64,000 nt of DNA from contig CAZRIP010000003.1 of the NCBI GenBank assembly GCA_964600165.1, positions 14,000 to 77,999 on the forward strand, given 5' to 3'. The notes below the pieces were generated by a model, which was not told where the DNA came from, did not search any database, and saw only the letters and a list, made by a program, of their open reading frames with translations. Of this stretch, positions 20,485 to 30,800 are shown in pieces. The DNA comes from CAZRIP01 sp964600165 (lineage in GTDB: Bacteria; Elusimicrobiota; Elusimicrobia; UBA1565; UBA9628). How positions within the stretch are numbered: the stretch's first letter is position 1; the number at the start of each line of letters is the position of its first letter. A program made the position numbers and the translations under genes.

Positions 20485-20514
20485 CCGAACCTTTTCGCGC
20501 GCCGGCCGTATTAT
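20485..20514 (+). promoter_or_regulatory. Candidate ECF-type promoter before the sigma factor gene
   Basis: CCGAAC (20485-20490), then 16 bases, then CGTATT (20507-20512). This matches the general ECF pattern of a GAAC -35 core and a CGT -10 core at N16, as in the Bacillus SigW consensus. A TATTAT box overlaps it at 20509-20514. Self-activation of the sigma operon is the inference. Confidence 0.45.
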
Positions 20515-20532
20515 TAGTGAAGGGACGGGTCG

Positions 20533-21114
20533 GTGGAGGCGCGGTTGAGCCCGAAGCAGTCTCGCGGACGCGCCGAGGCCTTCCCGGAGCTGATCCGGCT
20601 TTACGGCGAGAAGGCGTATAACTTCGCGTTCCGCCTGGCCGGCAACGAGCCCGACGCGCGGGACTTGACGTCAGAGGCCTTCGCGCGCGCGTTCGAGCAT
20701 TTCAGCTCCTACGATCCGTCCAAGCCGTTCGATTCGTGGCTGCTGCGCATCTTGCGCAACATCTACCTCGACGGCGTGAGGCTTTACTCGCACGGTCACA
20801 GCGTCTCGCTCGACGCGGCGGCGCCGGTCGAGGGCTCGTCCTGGGAAGAGATACTTCCCGGCGATGATCCCGAGCTCGGCTCCGGCATCGAGCGGAAGCA
20901 AACCGACGAGCTGGTGCAGAAGGCGCTGGACGCTTTGCCGGTGCATTACAAGACGGCCGTGACTTTGTGCGACGTAGAGGGCCTTTCATACGAGCAGATC
21001 GGAGAGATCATGGCCTGCCCGGTCGGGACGGTCAGGTCCAGGATCCACGAGGGCCGCAAGATCATGAAAGAGACGTTTGAGAAGCTCGAAAAGAGCGGGG
21101 GACGAGCGCAATGA
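20533..21114 (+). CDS. ECF-family RNA polymerase sigma factor (sigma-E-like)
   Basis: At 193 residues this is a two-domain (region 2 and region 4) ECF sigma factor. Region 2 includes DARDLTSEAFARAFEHF and SWLLRILRNIYLD. Region 4 holds LPVHYKTAVTLCDVEGLSYEQIGEIMACPVGTVRSR, split here only in description, with the helix-turn-helix and the closing RIHEGRK. It starts at a GTG and overlaps the anti-sigma gene by ATGA. The sigma/anti-sigma/RseB order mirrors the rpoE-rseA-rseB envelope-stress operon of Proteobacteria. Confidence 0.93.
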   Translation: MEARLSPKQSRGRAEAFPELIRLYGEKAYNFAFRLAGNEPDARDLTSEAFARAFEHFSSYDPSKPFDSWLLRILRNIYLDGVRLYSHGHSVSLDAAAPVEGSSWEEILPGDDPELGSGIERKQTDELVQKALDALPVHYKTAVTLCDVEGLSYEQIGEIMACPVGTVRSRIHEGRKIMKETFEKLEKSGGRAQ

Positions 21115-21602
21115 ACGAGCACGATGAAGGCCAGCTGCTGTCGGCCTATCTCGACGGAGAGCTGTCCGCCGACGAGAACGCTCGCGTGAAGGTCCACCTC
21201 GACGGCTGCCCCGGCTGCCGCGTCGATCTCGAGGGCCTGCGCCACGCCAAGCACTTGCTCGCCGCCGCCCCGCGGCGCGCCATGCCTCCCGAGCTCATCG
21301 CCGATTTGAACGAGCGCCTCGAGGCCCCGACCCTCGCCGACCGGTTGTTCGCCTGGCGCCGCTCGCCGCGCGTCATGGTCCCGGCGGGCGCGTTCGCGGC
21401 GCTCGCGCTGGCCGCCGCCTCTTGGTTCGTCTGGCAGAGCCGCGAGCCCGACCAATTCGTCCCGCTCGAGCCTCTTCTCGCCGCCCACTCCCGCTACGAA
21501 GCCGAGTCGCTCGTGCCGCAAGGAAGCCTCGTCGCGTCGAGCTACGCCTCGAATTTGACGGCCTTCTATGCGGATGGGCAGGATCAAGACTCCGCTGAAT
21601 AA
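21111..21602 (+). CDS. Zinc-finger (ZAS) membrane anti-sigma factor
   Basis: The 163-residue protein opens with a cytoplasmic anti-sigma domain. Its ZAS motif is H29-x3-C33-x2-C36 (VHLDGCPGC). One membrane span lies at about residues 89-108 (AGAFAALALAAASWFVW). A periplasmic tail of about 55 residues follows, where proteases or an RseB-like protein could act. It overlaps the sigma gene by four bases and the RseB-like gene by about 35. It should hold the sigma factor inactive at the membrane and release it on cleavage. Confidence 0.88.
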   Translation: MNEHDEGQLLSAYLDGELSADENARVKVHLDGCPGCRVDLEGLRHAKHLLAAAPRRAMPPELIADLNERLEAPTLADRLFAWRRSPRVMVPAGAFAALALAAASWFVWQSREPDQFVPLEPLLAAHSRYEAESLVPQGSLVASSYASNLTAFYADGQDQDSAE

Positions 21603-22617
21603 GGCGCTCGCCGGCGCTCTGCTCGTCCTCGCGGCGACGCGCGGAGCGCGGGCCGAGGCGCCTCCGGACCCGCAGAAGCTCCTGTCCGCCGTCCTCGAGC
21701 CCTCCGCCGTGGCCTTCGAAGGGCGCATGATGGTCACGCATTGGTACGGAAAGCACCACAGCGAGGCGGAGGAAGTCCACGTCTACCATTTGCCGCCGAA
21801 CCTGAGCCGGCGGGAGTTCACCGCGCCCGACGGCACGGTCACGAAGGTCGTCGTCAGCGACGGCGACCGCGAGGAAGTCCACCTCATCCGCCAGAAGAAG
21901 ATCATCGAGGGCGACGCCGTCAAGTCGTTCGAGAAGCTCATGCCCGAGGACCGCGAGCTCGAGCTTTTGCTCAAGAACTACAAGCTCTCGGTGACGGGAC
22001 CGGACCAGGTCGCCGGCCGCAAGGCCTGGGTCCTTCACATGGCGTCGGATCATCCCGGCAAGCCCTCGCAGGACTTCTGGGTCGATCAAGAGACGCACGC
22101 GATCCTCGAGAACCGCCGCTTTCTCCCGCACCGGCCCTTCGCCGCTTTGTCGCGCTACTCGCATTTCGAGACCAAGAAGACTCTCCCGGAAGATCTGTTC
22201 AAACTCGAGCTCTCGTCGAGCGCGATCCAGGGCAAGGGGCTCGAGCCCGATTTCATGAGCCTCGACGAGCTTTCCCAAACGAGCGGAAAGAAGGCGGCGT
22301 TCCCCGTGGCGCTCAACGACGGCTTCGTCTTCGAGAGCGCCGATTACTTGACGGTCGGCAAGCACACCGTCTTGCACGCGCGCTACACCGACGGGCTCGC
22401 CGTGATCTCGCTCTTTCAGACCGACCGTCCGGCGCGCAGCACGAGCAAGACGGACTCCCAGGTCGCCGCGCCGGCGTCCTCGGCCAAAGGCGCCGGGCAG
22501 CTGCGCCTGTCGGCCTCGGCGAAGGTCTTGAATTTCCGGCGCGGCCCGCGCTTTTACACGCTGATGGGCGACGTCTCGCGCGAGATGCTCCAAGAGATCG
22601 CCGCGCAAGTCAAGTAG
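21568..22617 (+). CDS. RseB/MucB-like periplasmic sigma-E regulatory protein
   Basis: The 349-residue protein has a signal peptide (ending near ATRGARA) and the MucB/RseB layout. The N-terminal domain has FEGRMMVTHWYGKHHSEAEE followed by a LolA-like sheet. A C-terminal domain starts near residue 240, with PVALNDGFVFESADYL and YTDGLAVISLFQ. RseB shields RseA from cleavage and senses lipids or lipoprotein stress. A second ATG six bases later (21574) is an alternative start. Its position straight after the anti-sigma gene supports the call. Confidence 0.88.
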   Translation: MRMGRIKTPLNKALAGALLVLAATRGARAEAPPDPQKLLSAVLEPSAVAFEGRMMVTHWYGKHHSEAEEVHVYHLPPNLSRREFTAPDGTVTKVVVSDGDREEVHLIRQKKIIEGDAVKSFEKLMPEDRELELLLKNYKLSVTGPDQVAGRKAWVLHMASDHPGKPSQDFWVDQETHAILENRRFLPHRPFAALSRYSHFETKKTLPEDLFKLELSSSAIQGKGLEPDFMSLDELSQTSGKKAAFPVALNDGFVFESADYLTVGKHTVLHARYTDGLAVISLFQTDRPARSTSKTDSQVAAPASSAKGAGQLRLSASAKVLNFRRGPRFYTLMGDVSREMLQEIAAQVK

Positions 22618-22646
22618 CGGGTCCCCCACCGTCCACGCCGCTCTCC

Positions 22647-22675
22647 TTGAAAGCCCGCCGAGGGGCTGTTACACT
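22647..22675 (+). promoter_or_regulatory. Sigma-70-type promoter TTGAAA-17-TACACT
   Basis: TTGAAA (22647-22652) and TACACT (22670-22675) are 17 bases apart, in the short gap after the RseB-like gene. Transcription would start near 22682, thirteen bases before the ATG at 22695. Confidence 0.65.
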
Positions 22676-22694
22676 TCCCGTGATCGGCGCGGCC

Positions 22695-23318
22695 ATGGAT
22701 GACATGCTCGAGCCTTCCGTAGGTGCGCCCGCCAAGCGTCGGCGGCGGACGGCGCTTTTGGCGGGCGCCGCGGCGTTGCTGCTGTCCGCGCCGCTCGGCA
22801 TGGTGTTGCGCCGGCGAAAAGCCGCCGTGCCCGATCAAGACGAGGGCTTTAAGCCCATCGCCGAGATCAGCGGTCTCGCGCGCGACGCGACGCGCGTCCG
22901 GCTGGCGCAGCCCAAGCCCAAACCGGAGCTCGCGTCGACAATCTCGCTGCCCACTTTTTCCCCGCCGCCTCCTCGCGCGAGGACGGAACCGGCCATGAAG
23001 AAAACACTCCCCGCTCCGAGAAGGCTGGCGGCGAAGACAAAGAAAAAACGCGCTCGTCCCGCGGCAGCCAAAACGCAGGCGAAAACCGCCGCGCCGCCGA
23101 TCTTCGCGCGCTCGGAGGATTTCTTTGATCTGGATTTCCCGATGCCTGCTCGCGGCCCTGAAACCGCGGCCGCGCCGCTCAAGCAGCGCCCGCCATCGGC
23201 GCTCGAGCCCGTCGCCGTCCCGGACCCTCTCGAGCTGTCCGCGACCAAAGACGACGCGACCGCGCCGAGCCGCGCCGGATCGCCCGCCGTCATCGTCGAG
23301 CGCGTGCCGAGCAATTAG
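22695..23318 (+). CDS. Single-span, low-complexity membrane protein, unknown function
   Basis: I do not recognise this 207-residue protein. A short N-terminus rich in Lys/Arg precedes one membrane span (about residues 18-36, ALLAGAAALLLSAPLGMVL). A Pro/Ala/Lys-rich stretch follows (PKPKPELAST, PPPPRAR, KTKKKRARPAAAKT), then an acidic patch EDFFDLDFP. It resembles TonB-like or linker proteins only in composition. It has its own promoter at 22647-22675. A GTG at 22680 is a possible earlier start but lies too close to the -10 box. Confidence 0.55.
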   Translation: MDDMLEPSVGAPAKRRRRTALLAGAAALLLSAPLGMVLRRRKAAVPDQDEGFKPIAEISGLARDATRVRLAQPKPKPELASTISLPTFSPPPPRARTEPAMKKTLPAPRRLAAKTKKKRARPAAAKTQAKTAAPPIFARSEDFFDLDFPMPARGPETAAAPLKQRPPSALEPVAVPDPLELSATKDDATAPSRAGSPAVIVERVPSN

Positions 23319-23319
23319 G

Positions 23320-23332
23320 TAGTATCGCTGCC
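23320..23332 (+). promoter_or_regulatory. Leaderless-type -10 box before the symporter gene
   Basis: TAGTAT (23320-23325) lies seven bases before the GTG at 23333 and directly follows the stop codon of the previous gene. No Shine-Dalgarno sequence is present. Confidence 0.45.
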
Positions 23333-24697
23333 GTGCTCGACGCGCTGATCGTCCTCGCCTACCTCGCCTGCGTCGTGTTCCTCGGCTTATGGGCCGCGCG
23401 CCGCGGGCACGATGGCCTTTCCGACTTCGTGCTCGCGGGGCGGCGCCTGACGCTGCCGCTGTTTGTCGCCACGCTCGTGCCGAGCTTCTACGGCGGCGTG
23501 CTCGGCGTCGGCGAGTTCACGTGGGAAAACGGCCTTTCCAATTGGCTCGTGATGGGCCTGCCTTATTACGTCTTCGCCGCGGTCTACGCCGTCGCGCTCG
23601 CGGGCCGCGTGCGCGCCGCCGAGGGGCTGACGATCCCCGATCACTTCGAGCGCGCCTATGGCCCGCGATTGGCCGCCTGGTCCGGACTGCTCGTCTTCCT
23701 GCTGGCCAATCCCGCCGACGAGCTGCTGATGATCGGGCTGCTGCTTTCGCGCGCGATCGGCGTGCCCGTGGCCGCGGCCATGGCGCTCGCCGGCGCGGCT
23801 TCTTTCGCGCTGCTGCGGCGCGGCGGGCTGCGCTCGGACGTCTGGGCCAACGCGCTCCAGTTCGTCGTGATGTTCGCGGGCTTCGCCGTCATCTTGCCGG
23901 GGGCTCTCTCGCGCGCGGGCGGATTGGGAGGCTTGAGCGCCGCGCTGCCGGCCGGCCACCTGTCTCTGAGGGGCGGCATGAGCGGATGGCGGATATTGAG
24001 CTGGTGGCTGATCGCCGTCTGGACGCTCGTCGACCCGTCTTTCCACCAGCGCTGCGCGTCCGCCGAGAGCGGCGCGACCGCGCGCGCCGGCATCTTGTGG
24101 TCGATCGCGTTCTGGTTTCTCTTCGACGCGATGACGACGACGGCGGGGCTGTGCTCGCGCGCGCTGATGCCGGGGCTGCGCGCCCCGCTGCTCGCCTACC
24201 CGTCGCTCGCCGACGCCCTGCTTCCGGCGGGGCTGCGAGGCCTCTTCTACGCGGCCCTGGCTTCCTCGATCCTCGCGGCGCTCCAGACCAAGACGCTCCT
24301 CGCCGGCGTGAGCCTGGGCAAGGACGCCGCCGCGCGGATACTTTCTCTGGGCGAGCGCGCGCAGCAGTCGCTCGCGCGGTGGGCGCTGCTCGCCGCGCTG
24401 GCGCTCGGCTGGGCGCTGGCGCTCTGGATCCCGTCGGTCGTCGATCTCTGGTACGCGGTCGGCACGACGATCATCCCCGCGCTGCTGCTGCCGCTGCTGG
24501 GGACGTATTTCCCCCGCATGCGGGTCTCCGCGCGGTTCGCCGCGCTCTCGTCGGCCGCGGGTCTCGCCCTTTCGGGCGGCTTCTGGCTCGCGGGACGTTT
24601 CCTCGGCGCCCCGCCGTGGGGCATCGAGCCGATGTTTCCCGGCTTGGCCGCGTCGGCGCTCGTCTGGGCGGTCGGCTTAAGTCGGGCTTTGGCGTAG
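23333..24697 (+). CDS. Sodium/solute symporter family (SSS) transporter
   Basis: The 454-residue protein has about 12-13 hydrophobic segments. It has the SSS hallmarks DFVLAGRRLTLPLFVATLVPSFYGG near the N-terminus (the TM1-TM2 region) and PDHFERAYGPRLA, and LQTKTLLAGVSLGKD in the middle. The family couples sodium entry to uptake of sugars, amino acids, pantothenate or similar solutes; the substrate cannot be told from sequence. No neighbour hints at the substrate. Confidence 0.85.
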   Translation: MLDALIVLAYLACVVFLGLWAARRGHDGLSDFVLAGRRLTLPLFVATLVPSFYGGVLGVGEFTWENGLSNWLVMGLPYYVFAAVYAVALAGRVRAAEGLTIPDHFERAYGPRLAAWSGLLVFLLANPADELLMIGLLLSRAIGVPVAAAMALAGAASFALLRRGGLRSDVWANALQFVVMFAGFAVILPGALSRAGGLGGLSAALPAGHLSLRGGMSGWRILSWWLIAVWTLVDPSFHQRCASAESGATARAGILWSIAFWFLFDAMTTTAGLCSRALMPGLRAPLLAYPSLADALLPAGLRGLFYAALASSILAALQTKTLLAGVSLGKDAAARILSLGERAQQSLARWALLAALALGWALALWIPSVVDLWYAVGTTIIPALLLPLLGTYFPRMRVSARFAALSSAAGLALSGGFWLAGRFLGAPPWGIEPMFPGLAASALVWAVGLSRALA

Positions 24698-24807
24698 GCC
24701 GCTCGTCCCTTCCTTTATAGGACTATTGCCGCTGACAATGGGTCCCAATCGGACCTGAGTCGCGCGGACGTCATGTTATAAGCTTCTTCAACGGGAGAAT
24801 TATCAAT
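24698..24807 (+). promoter_or_regulatory. Upstream region of the giant M50-Clp gene
   Basis: The 110-base gap holds a TTATAA -10-like box (24776-24781) with no good -35 box, and a weak Shine-Dalgarno GGGAG (24793-24797) ten bases before the ATG. A small inverted repeat, GGTCC-5-GGACC, lies just upstream. I found no copy of the ECF-type motif seen before the sigma gene. Confidence 0.4.
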
Positions 24808-27800
24808 ATGACCAAGCCACGCATCTCGACCAAGATCATCTCCGCCTCGCTGTCGACGGCGCTCGCGTTCCTTTCCTTCGCGCTGCCCGCGGCCCCGGCG
24901 CTCGGCGCCGAGCTGACCGCGGCGCCGACCATGGGCCTTCCGGCCGGCGGTTGGACGCCCGTCGTGGCCGGCCTCGCGACGCCCGCGAACCTCTCCCGGT
25001 TCTCGGGCGTCACGATGCAAGGCGTCGACGTCGCCGATCTTCTGACGCAAATCGGGCGCGTGAACTTAGCCGCTCCAGGCCAATTCATTCCCGCGCAGGC
25101 TCTCGAAAAGCTCGCCGGTCTGCCGAAGAACGCCTCCGAGCGCGAGGTCGTGACGGCGCTGGCGCTCGCCGCCGCGCAGACGCGCGCCGACGCGACCGAC
25201 GCGCTCGCGCAGCTGCGCTCGGGGGTCAAGGCCTCCGAGCTTCCGGCGCTCGCGGCTCGGCTCAACCGCGCCGACCTCGCCTTTACCCTGCTGACCTCCG
25301 AACAGCGCGCCGCGATCCCCGCCGCGTCGGCCGCCGTCTCGCGCGAAGTCGCGCAGACGCGCGGCGCGAACGCCGACCGCCTCGTGAAGATCGGCGTGAC
25401 CGGCTGGAATAAGACGACGGACGCGACGGAAGTCTCCGGCTCCGAATCAACGACGCTCTCCCGGCTGTCTCCAGCGTCCGCCCAAGGCGAGAAGCGGACC
25501 GCCAACGCCATCGAGTATTCCCGCACCGTCGTCACGACGACGAAGACGACGACCAAGCTCGGCTGGAAGCAGGCGCTGCGCTACGGCGCGCTGATCGCCG
25601 CCTTGCCCGTCGCCGTCTTCGCGCTGCCGCAGATGAGCCCGGTCGCGCTGATCGTCGCCGTCGGCGTGATGGGCTCGGTGGTCGCGCACGAGTACGCGCA
25701 CCTCTTCATGCTCCGCCGGCTGGGCGACGACACGTCGACCAAGCAGAACGTCTCGGCCAACCCCTTCAAGCTCGTCGACCCCGTCGGCACCGTCGCCGTG
25801 CCGGTCATCACCTCGGCGCTCTCCGCGGCGTTAGGCGTCCCGGCGCTCTTCGGCTGGGCCAAGCCCGTGCCGGTCGACTTCAACAAACTCGCCGACCCGC
25901 AGAAGGACGCGATGAAGGTCGCTCTCGCCGGGCCGGTCATGAACGCCGCTCTCGGCGCCGTCGCCTTCGGCGCCCTCGCGCTCTTCCACCCGGCCGGGGC
26001 CGCCGCGGCGTCGCTCTTGGCGCTCGGCAAGATCAACCTCGTGCTCGCCGTCTTCAACATGCTGCCGTTCTCGCCGCAGATGGACGGCTTCAAGGTCGCC
26101 ATCGGGATGCTGTCGCGCGAGCAGTACGCGAAATGGACCGAGAACAAGAGGCTGCCTGAAGCCTACCGCTCCACGTTCAACAAGCTCTTCGAGGGGCCGT
26201 CCGCGATCCTCAACTGGGTCGGCATGGACAGCCAGGGGCACGTCAACTTCGCCACGCGGGCGATCACCTTCGCCGCGTTCGGCGTCGTGGCCATCGCCGC
26301 GCACGCCTTCATCGGCGCGCCGTTCATCATCATGGCGCTCGTCTGCAGCTACGACTACTACTGCATCCGCGAGAAGATCCAAAACGAGGAGGCGGTCAAG
26401 AAGCTGATCCCGATCATGCAGGGGATCGGCTCGGCGATCGCGCGCGTCGCGGAGGAAGACGAGTCCATCCAGTCGCAGATCAACACGGAAGAGATCGAGC
26501 ACGCGATGAAGAACGTGTTCGAGGACGTCCTCGATAAAGTCGTCGACTCGACGGGCTTCTCGAGCCTTTCGGACGATGAGAAGTGGTCGCGCTTCGAGGA
26601 GGCTTATCTCGACGCCGCCGTCGACTCGCTCTCGCGCAAGGGCATGTCGAAAGACTCCAAGGAAAAGATCCGCGAGACGCTGCGCCACCAATACGTGCGG
26701 GAGTACATCGACAAGCTGCGCGGCTGGGTGGAGGAGAACGACGTCTGGCGCAAGTGGCACAGCCCGAACCGCAAGAAGAAGAGCGGCATCAGCGAAGCGG
26801 TCAAGAAGAAGGCCGGCTCCCTCGGCTCCTCGGGCATGGCCGTCGTCGCGCTCGCGCTCGTGGGCGGCTCGATCCTCGCGCCGCACGGCGTCGGCGCGGC
26901 GCTGAGCCTGGCCGGCGCGGGGCTGATGATGGGCACGATCTCGGCCAAGAAGCCCAAGCCTTTCAAAGAAGCCCTCGAGGATTTGCGGCTCTCCGACAAG
27001 GAGCTCGCCGCGATGATCATGCTCCTGAAAGACATGACGCTCGACAACAAGCCGCCGCTGTCGGGCCGCATCGACGAGCTCTCGCGCGCGTATTCCGGCG
27101 TGACCGGACCGCGCGGCATCAAGGAGTCGGTCGCGCTCGTCGGCAAGCCCGGCACGGGCAAGACCGCGATCGTCGAGAAGCTCGCGCAGTCGGCCGTGAT
27201 GGGACAGAGCCACGAGGGGACGCTTTCCCTTAAGAAGATGGAAGGCCGCTACGTCATCGAGGTCAACTCGACGCGCCTCATGCGCCAGGAAGACCCGGCC
27301 GGCACGCTCGAAGCCGTCATCGACATCCTCAACAAGCTCAACGAAGAAGACCCTCGCGCGGGCAACAAGGTGATCCTGTTCCTCGACGAGGCGCACGTCC
27401 TCTTCGACGGCGAGAAGGGCAAGCACGTCGCCAACACGTTGAAAAAGCCGGTCCGCGACGGCGCCGTCTCCATCATCCTCGCCACGACGCTCGACGAGTA
27501 CAAGAAGTACGTCGAGCCCGACGAAGCCCTCAAACGCCGCTTCCCGGCGATCTTCGTCGACGAGTCGACGACCGAGGAGACGCTGCGCGCGCTGGAAAAC
27601 GCGAGCGCGTGGTACGAGAAGCGCTTCGGCGTGAAGGTCGACCCTTCCGCGCTCAAGGCCGCCGCCGAGTTGGCGCCCAAGTTCAACCACGAGGAGTATC
27701 TGCCCGGCAGCGCGTTCACCTACTTCGAGAACGCGGTCAAGTGGGCCGACTTCGACCTGCGCCGCGACTTGGTCGCGCTGTCGATCGCGGATAAGATCAG

Positions 27801-30800
27801 CGATCTCCAGTACGCGATGAAGAAGCTCAAGGAGAACCTCCAGAAGACCGACCGGGTCACGGAGAATCTCAAGAAAGACGAGCCGACGACCGTCGGGTAC
27901 TACAATCTCGCGATCAAGCTCAGCCAAGAGCTCGTCGAACTCTACAAGGAGCAGGCCGCGATCCCGGCCGAGGGCAAGCCCGTCGTCGACGGCGAGCTCG
28001 TCGGCATGGCGATCTCGCGCGAGACCGGCATCAAGTCCGGCCAGCTCACGCTCGGCAGCGAGCCGATAGAGAAATACCTCAAGATGGAAGAAGAGGTCGG
28101 CAAGAAGGTCATCGGCCAGCCGGACGCGATCGCCGCGATCGCGCGCTCGGTGCGCCAGAACAAGGCCGGCCTCTCCGATCCCAAGCGGCCGCTCGGCGTC
28201 TATTATCTGACCGGCCCGACGGGCTCGGGCAAGACGCACCTCGCCAAGGAGCTCGCCCGCTTCCTCTTCGATGATCCGGAAGCCGTCGTGCGCGTCGACA
28301 TGTCGGAGTACATGGAGAGCCACTCGGTCTCGAAGTTCATCGGCTCGCCCCCCGGCTACGTGGGCTTCGAGTCCGGCGGCCAGCTGACGGAGGCCGTCCG
28401 CAAGAAGCCGTACTCGGTCGTGCTCTTCGACGAGATCGAGAAGGCGCACCCGCAGGTCTGGCTGATGATGCTCCAGATCCTGGGCGAAGGGCGCCTGACC
28501 GACGGCCAGGGCAAGACGACGAGCTTCAAGAACACGATCATCCTCATGACGTCGAACCTCGGCATGCACGCCGTCGACGTCGAGCCTTACGTGAAGGCTT
28601 TCGAGGAGCTGCGCGCCAAGGAGCGGGCCGCCGCGGGCGACCGTATCGCCCTGCGCGAGCTCGAGCAGGAGAAATTAGAGCTCGCCGAGCGGCTCTCCGC
28701 GGAGACCAAGGCCGCGACGTCGGTGATCACGGCCCAGGCTTTCAAGGAGACTTACCCGCCGGAGTTCGAGGGCCGCTTATCGGCGCCTCCGATCGTCTTC
28801 AACCGCATCACGCCGGCGATGGCGCTGCAGATCGCGGAGTTGAATCTCAAGGAGCTGCGCGGCGTGCTCGGCTACGCCGGCCACGAGTTCGCCTGGACGC
28901 CCGGCGTCGTCAAGAAGGTCGTCGACGAGGGCTTCTCGGTGCGGCTGGGCGCGCGCCCGCTGCAAAACGCCATCGACCGCCTGATCACGCAGAACATCGC
29001 CACGGAGATCCTCCACACGGCGATGCGGAACGGCGGCAAAGTCGAGCCCTCGCGCATCGAGGCCGTGCTCGGCGAGGACGGCGAGGTCAAGCTCAACATC
29101 AAGTCGCTGCCTCCGAAGCAGGTCAAGAAGGGCGAGGCCCAGGGCGCGGCCAAGGAGCTCTTCACGACGGTGCTCGAGCAGACGCTGACGGCGGCGGCCG
29201 ACACCGCCGTGCCGGCGCCGACGCTCCAGATCATCGACGAGTGGGTCAAGGCCGCGCTCGCCGCCAACCCCGAGCAAACCTCGGTCGCTGACGCGGCTCA
29301 GCCCGAGACGGCGCAGCCTGCCGCTCCCGCGGACGAGGAGCAAGTCGCGCGCCCCGCGCCCGTCCAGGCTCCCGTCAGGCCCGGACTCCTGACGCTTGAC
29401 GCGGCTTCGCCGCTCTCGGCGCAGGCGCGCAGCGTGGCCGCCGCCAACAACGACCCCGAGCTCAAGGACCCGGGCGTCCGACAGGCCGCCGCCGCGATCA
29501 AGGAAGCCATGGCCGGCTATCCCGAAGCCGCGCGCGAGGCCGTCCTGCGCACGATCGAAGATCAGAACGACCCCTACGTCGGCTGGCTCAAGATCTTCGT
29601 AGAGCAAGCCAAGCGCAACGGCGGAGGCAATCCGACCATCAAGTACGAGGTCAACGACGAAACGGCCCGCGTCGCCGTAGCTCGCACCGGCGCGCTGTCG
29701 AGCCGCGAGAAGGACTTGCTGACCCGGCACTTCACCGGCCTCGCGCCGTTGGACGCCTCGCAGGCGCGCACCCGCGTCGAGACCTGGAACGTCCAGGACA
29801 GCGGCTCGGGCATGCGGCTGATGCTCGACCTCCATCGCATCCTCGCGAAGATCCCCGGCGCCAAGCTCGGCGTCGAGGTGGCGGGCGGCGGCGTCGAGTA
29901 CTGGATCGAGATCCCGAAGCCCCAGACGCCCGCGGCGCCCGCGGCCGAACCGACTCCTCCGACCTCGGCGGAAGCGGCGCCTCCGGCGACGCAGCCGGCG
30001 GCCCCGCGCCCGCTCGTGGCGGCGGCCGAGGGCGCTCCCCAGTTCAACGAGGCGGGGAACGCCACGCCGCTCGCGGTGGCTAAGCGCGGGCTCTCGGACG
30101 ATTCCATCAAGACCCACGCGACCCGCATCCGGAACGCGATGGCAGAGAAATCGTACGGCGGCGAGGCCAAAGGCGCCGCGGTGCTCTTTCTCGCTCGGGC
30201 CGCGGACTTCATGAAGTCCAACGCCGCCACAGGCGAAGGCGTCACCCTGATGTGGAGCGTCGACGAAAACGGCGCGCAGGTCCTGATCCACCGCGCGGGC
30301 CATCCTCTCAACGACGCCGAGATCGCGCGTCTCAACATCCTCATCGACAGCAGCACGGAGCTGAAGGCAAAGCTCGAAGCTGCGGGGGGTCGAGTGTTTT
30401 ATGGCTCGGAAGAATTCTCGCAAGGGGGCAACGGCGCCTCCGTGTGGATCCAGCTCCCTCATCAAGCGCCGGCCGGCCAGGCCGACGGCAGCGCGGCGAC
30501 GCCGCTCTCTTCCACGCAGGAAGGGACCGACGTCGCCGCGCTGCTGGCCAAGATCCACACGCCCTCGGAAGCCGGCAGCGATCCGCGGATCATGTGGGTC
30601 GCCTTCAGCGGAAGCGAAGAGGACGCGCTCGGGCAGCTCGAGGCGCGCGGCTTCGAGGTCCCGCTCGTGCGCCACGAGGACGGCTTCAAGCGCGCCCGGC
30701 TCATCGCTCCGACGGCCCAGGCCGCGGCGCGCGCCGCGCTGATGCTCGCCGTGAACCCGGATGTCCGGGAGATCGACCTGCATCCCCAGGCGCGCTCGCT

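Noticed and set aside
21741..22694. Plus-strand frame running through the RseB-like gene into the next gene
   Set aside because: Only the part after 22695 has protein-like composition, and a promoter precedes it. The upstream part is an out-of-frame shadow of the RseB-like gene.
24721..24760. Inverted repeat GGTCC-CAATC-GGACC as an operator of the giant gene
   Set aside because: Five-base arms are too short to stand out in this composition; mentioned only as part of the upstream region.
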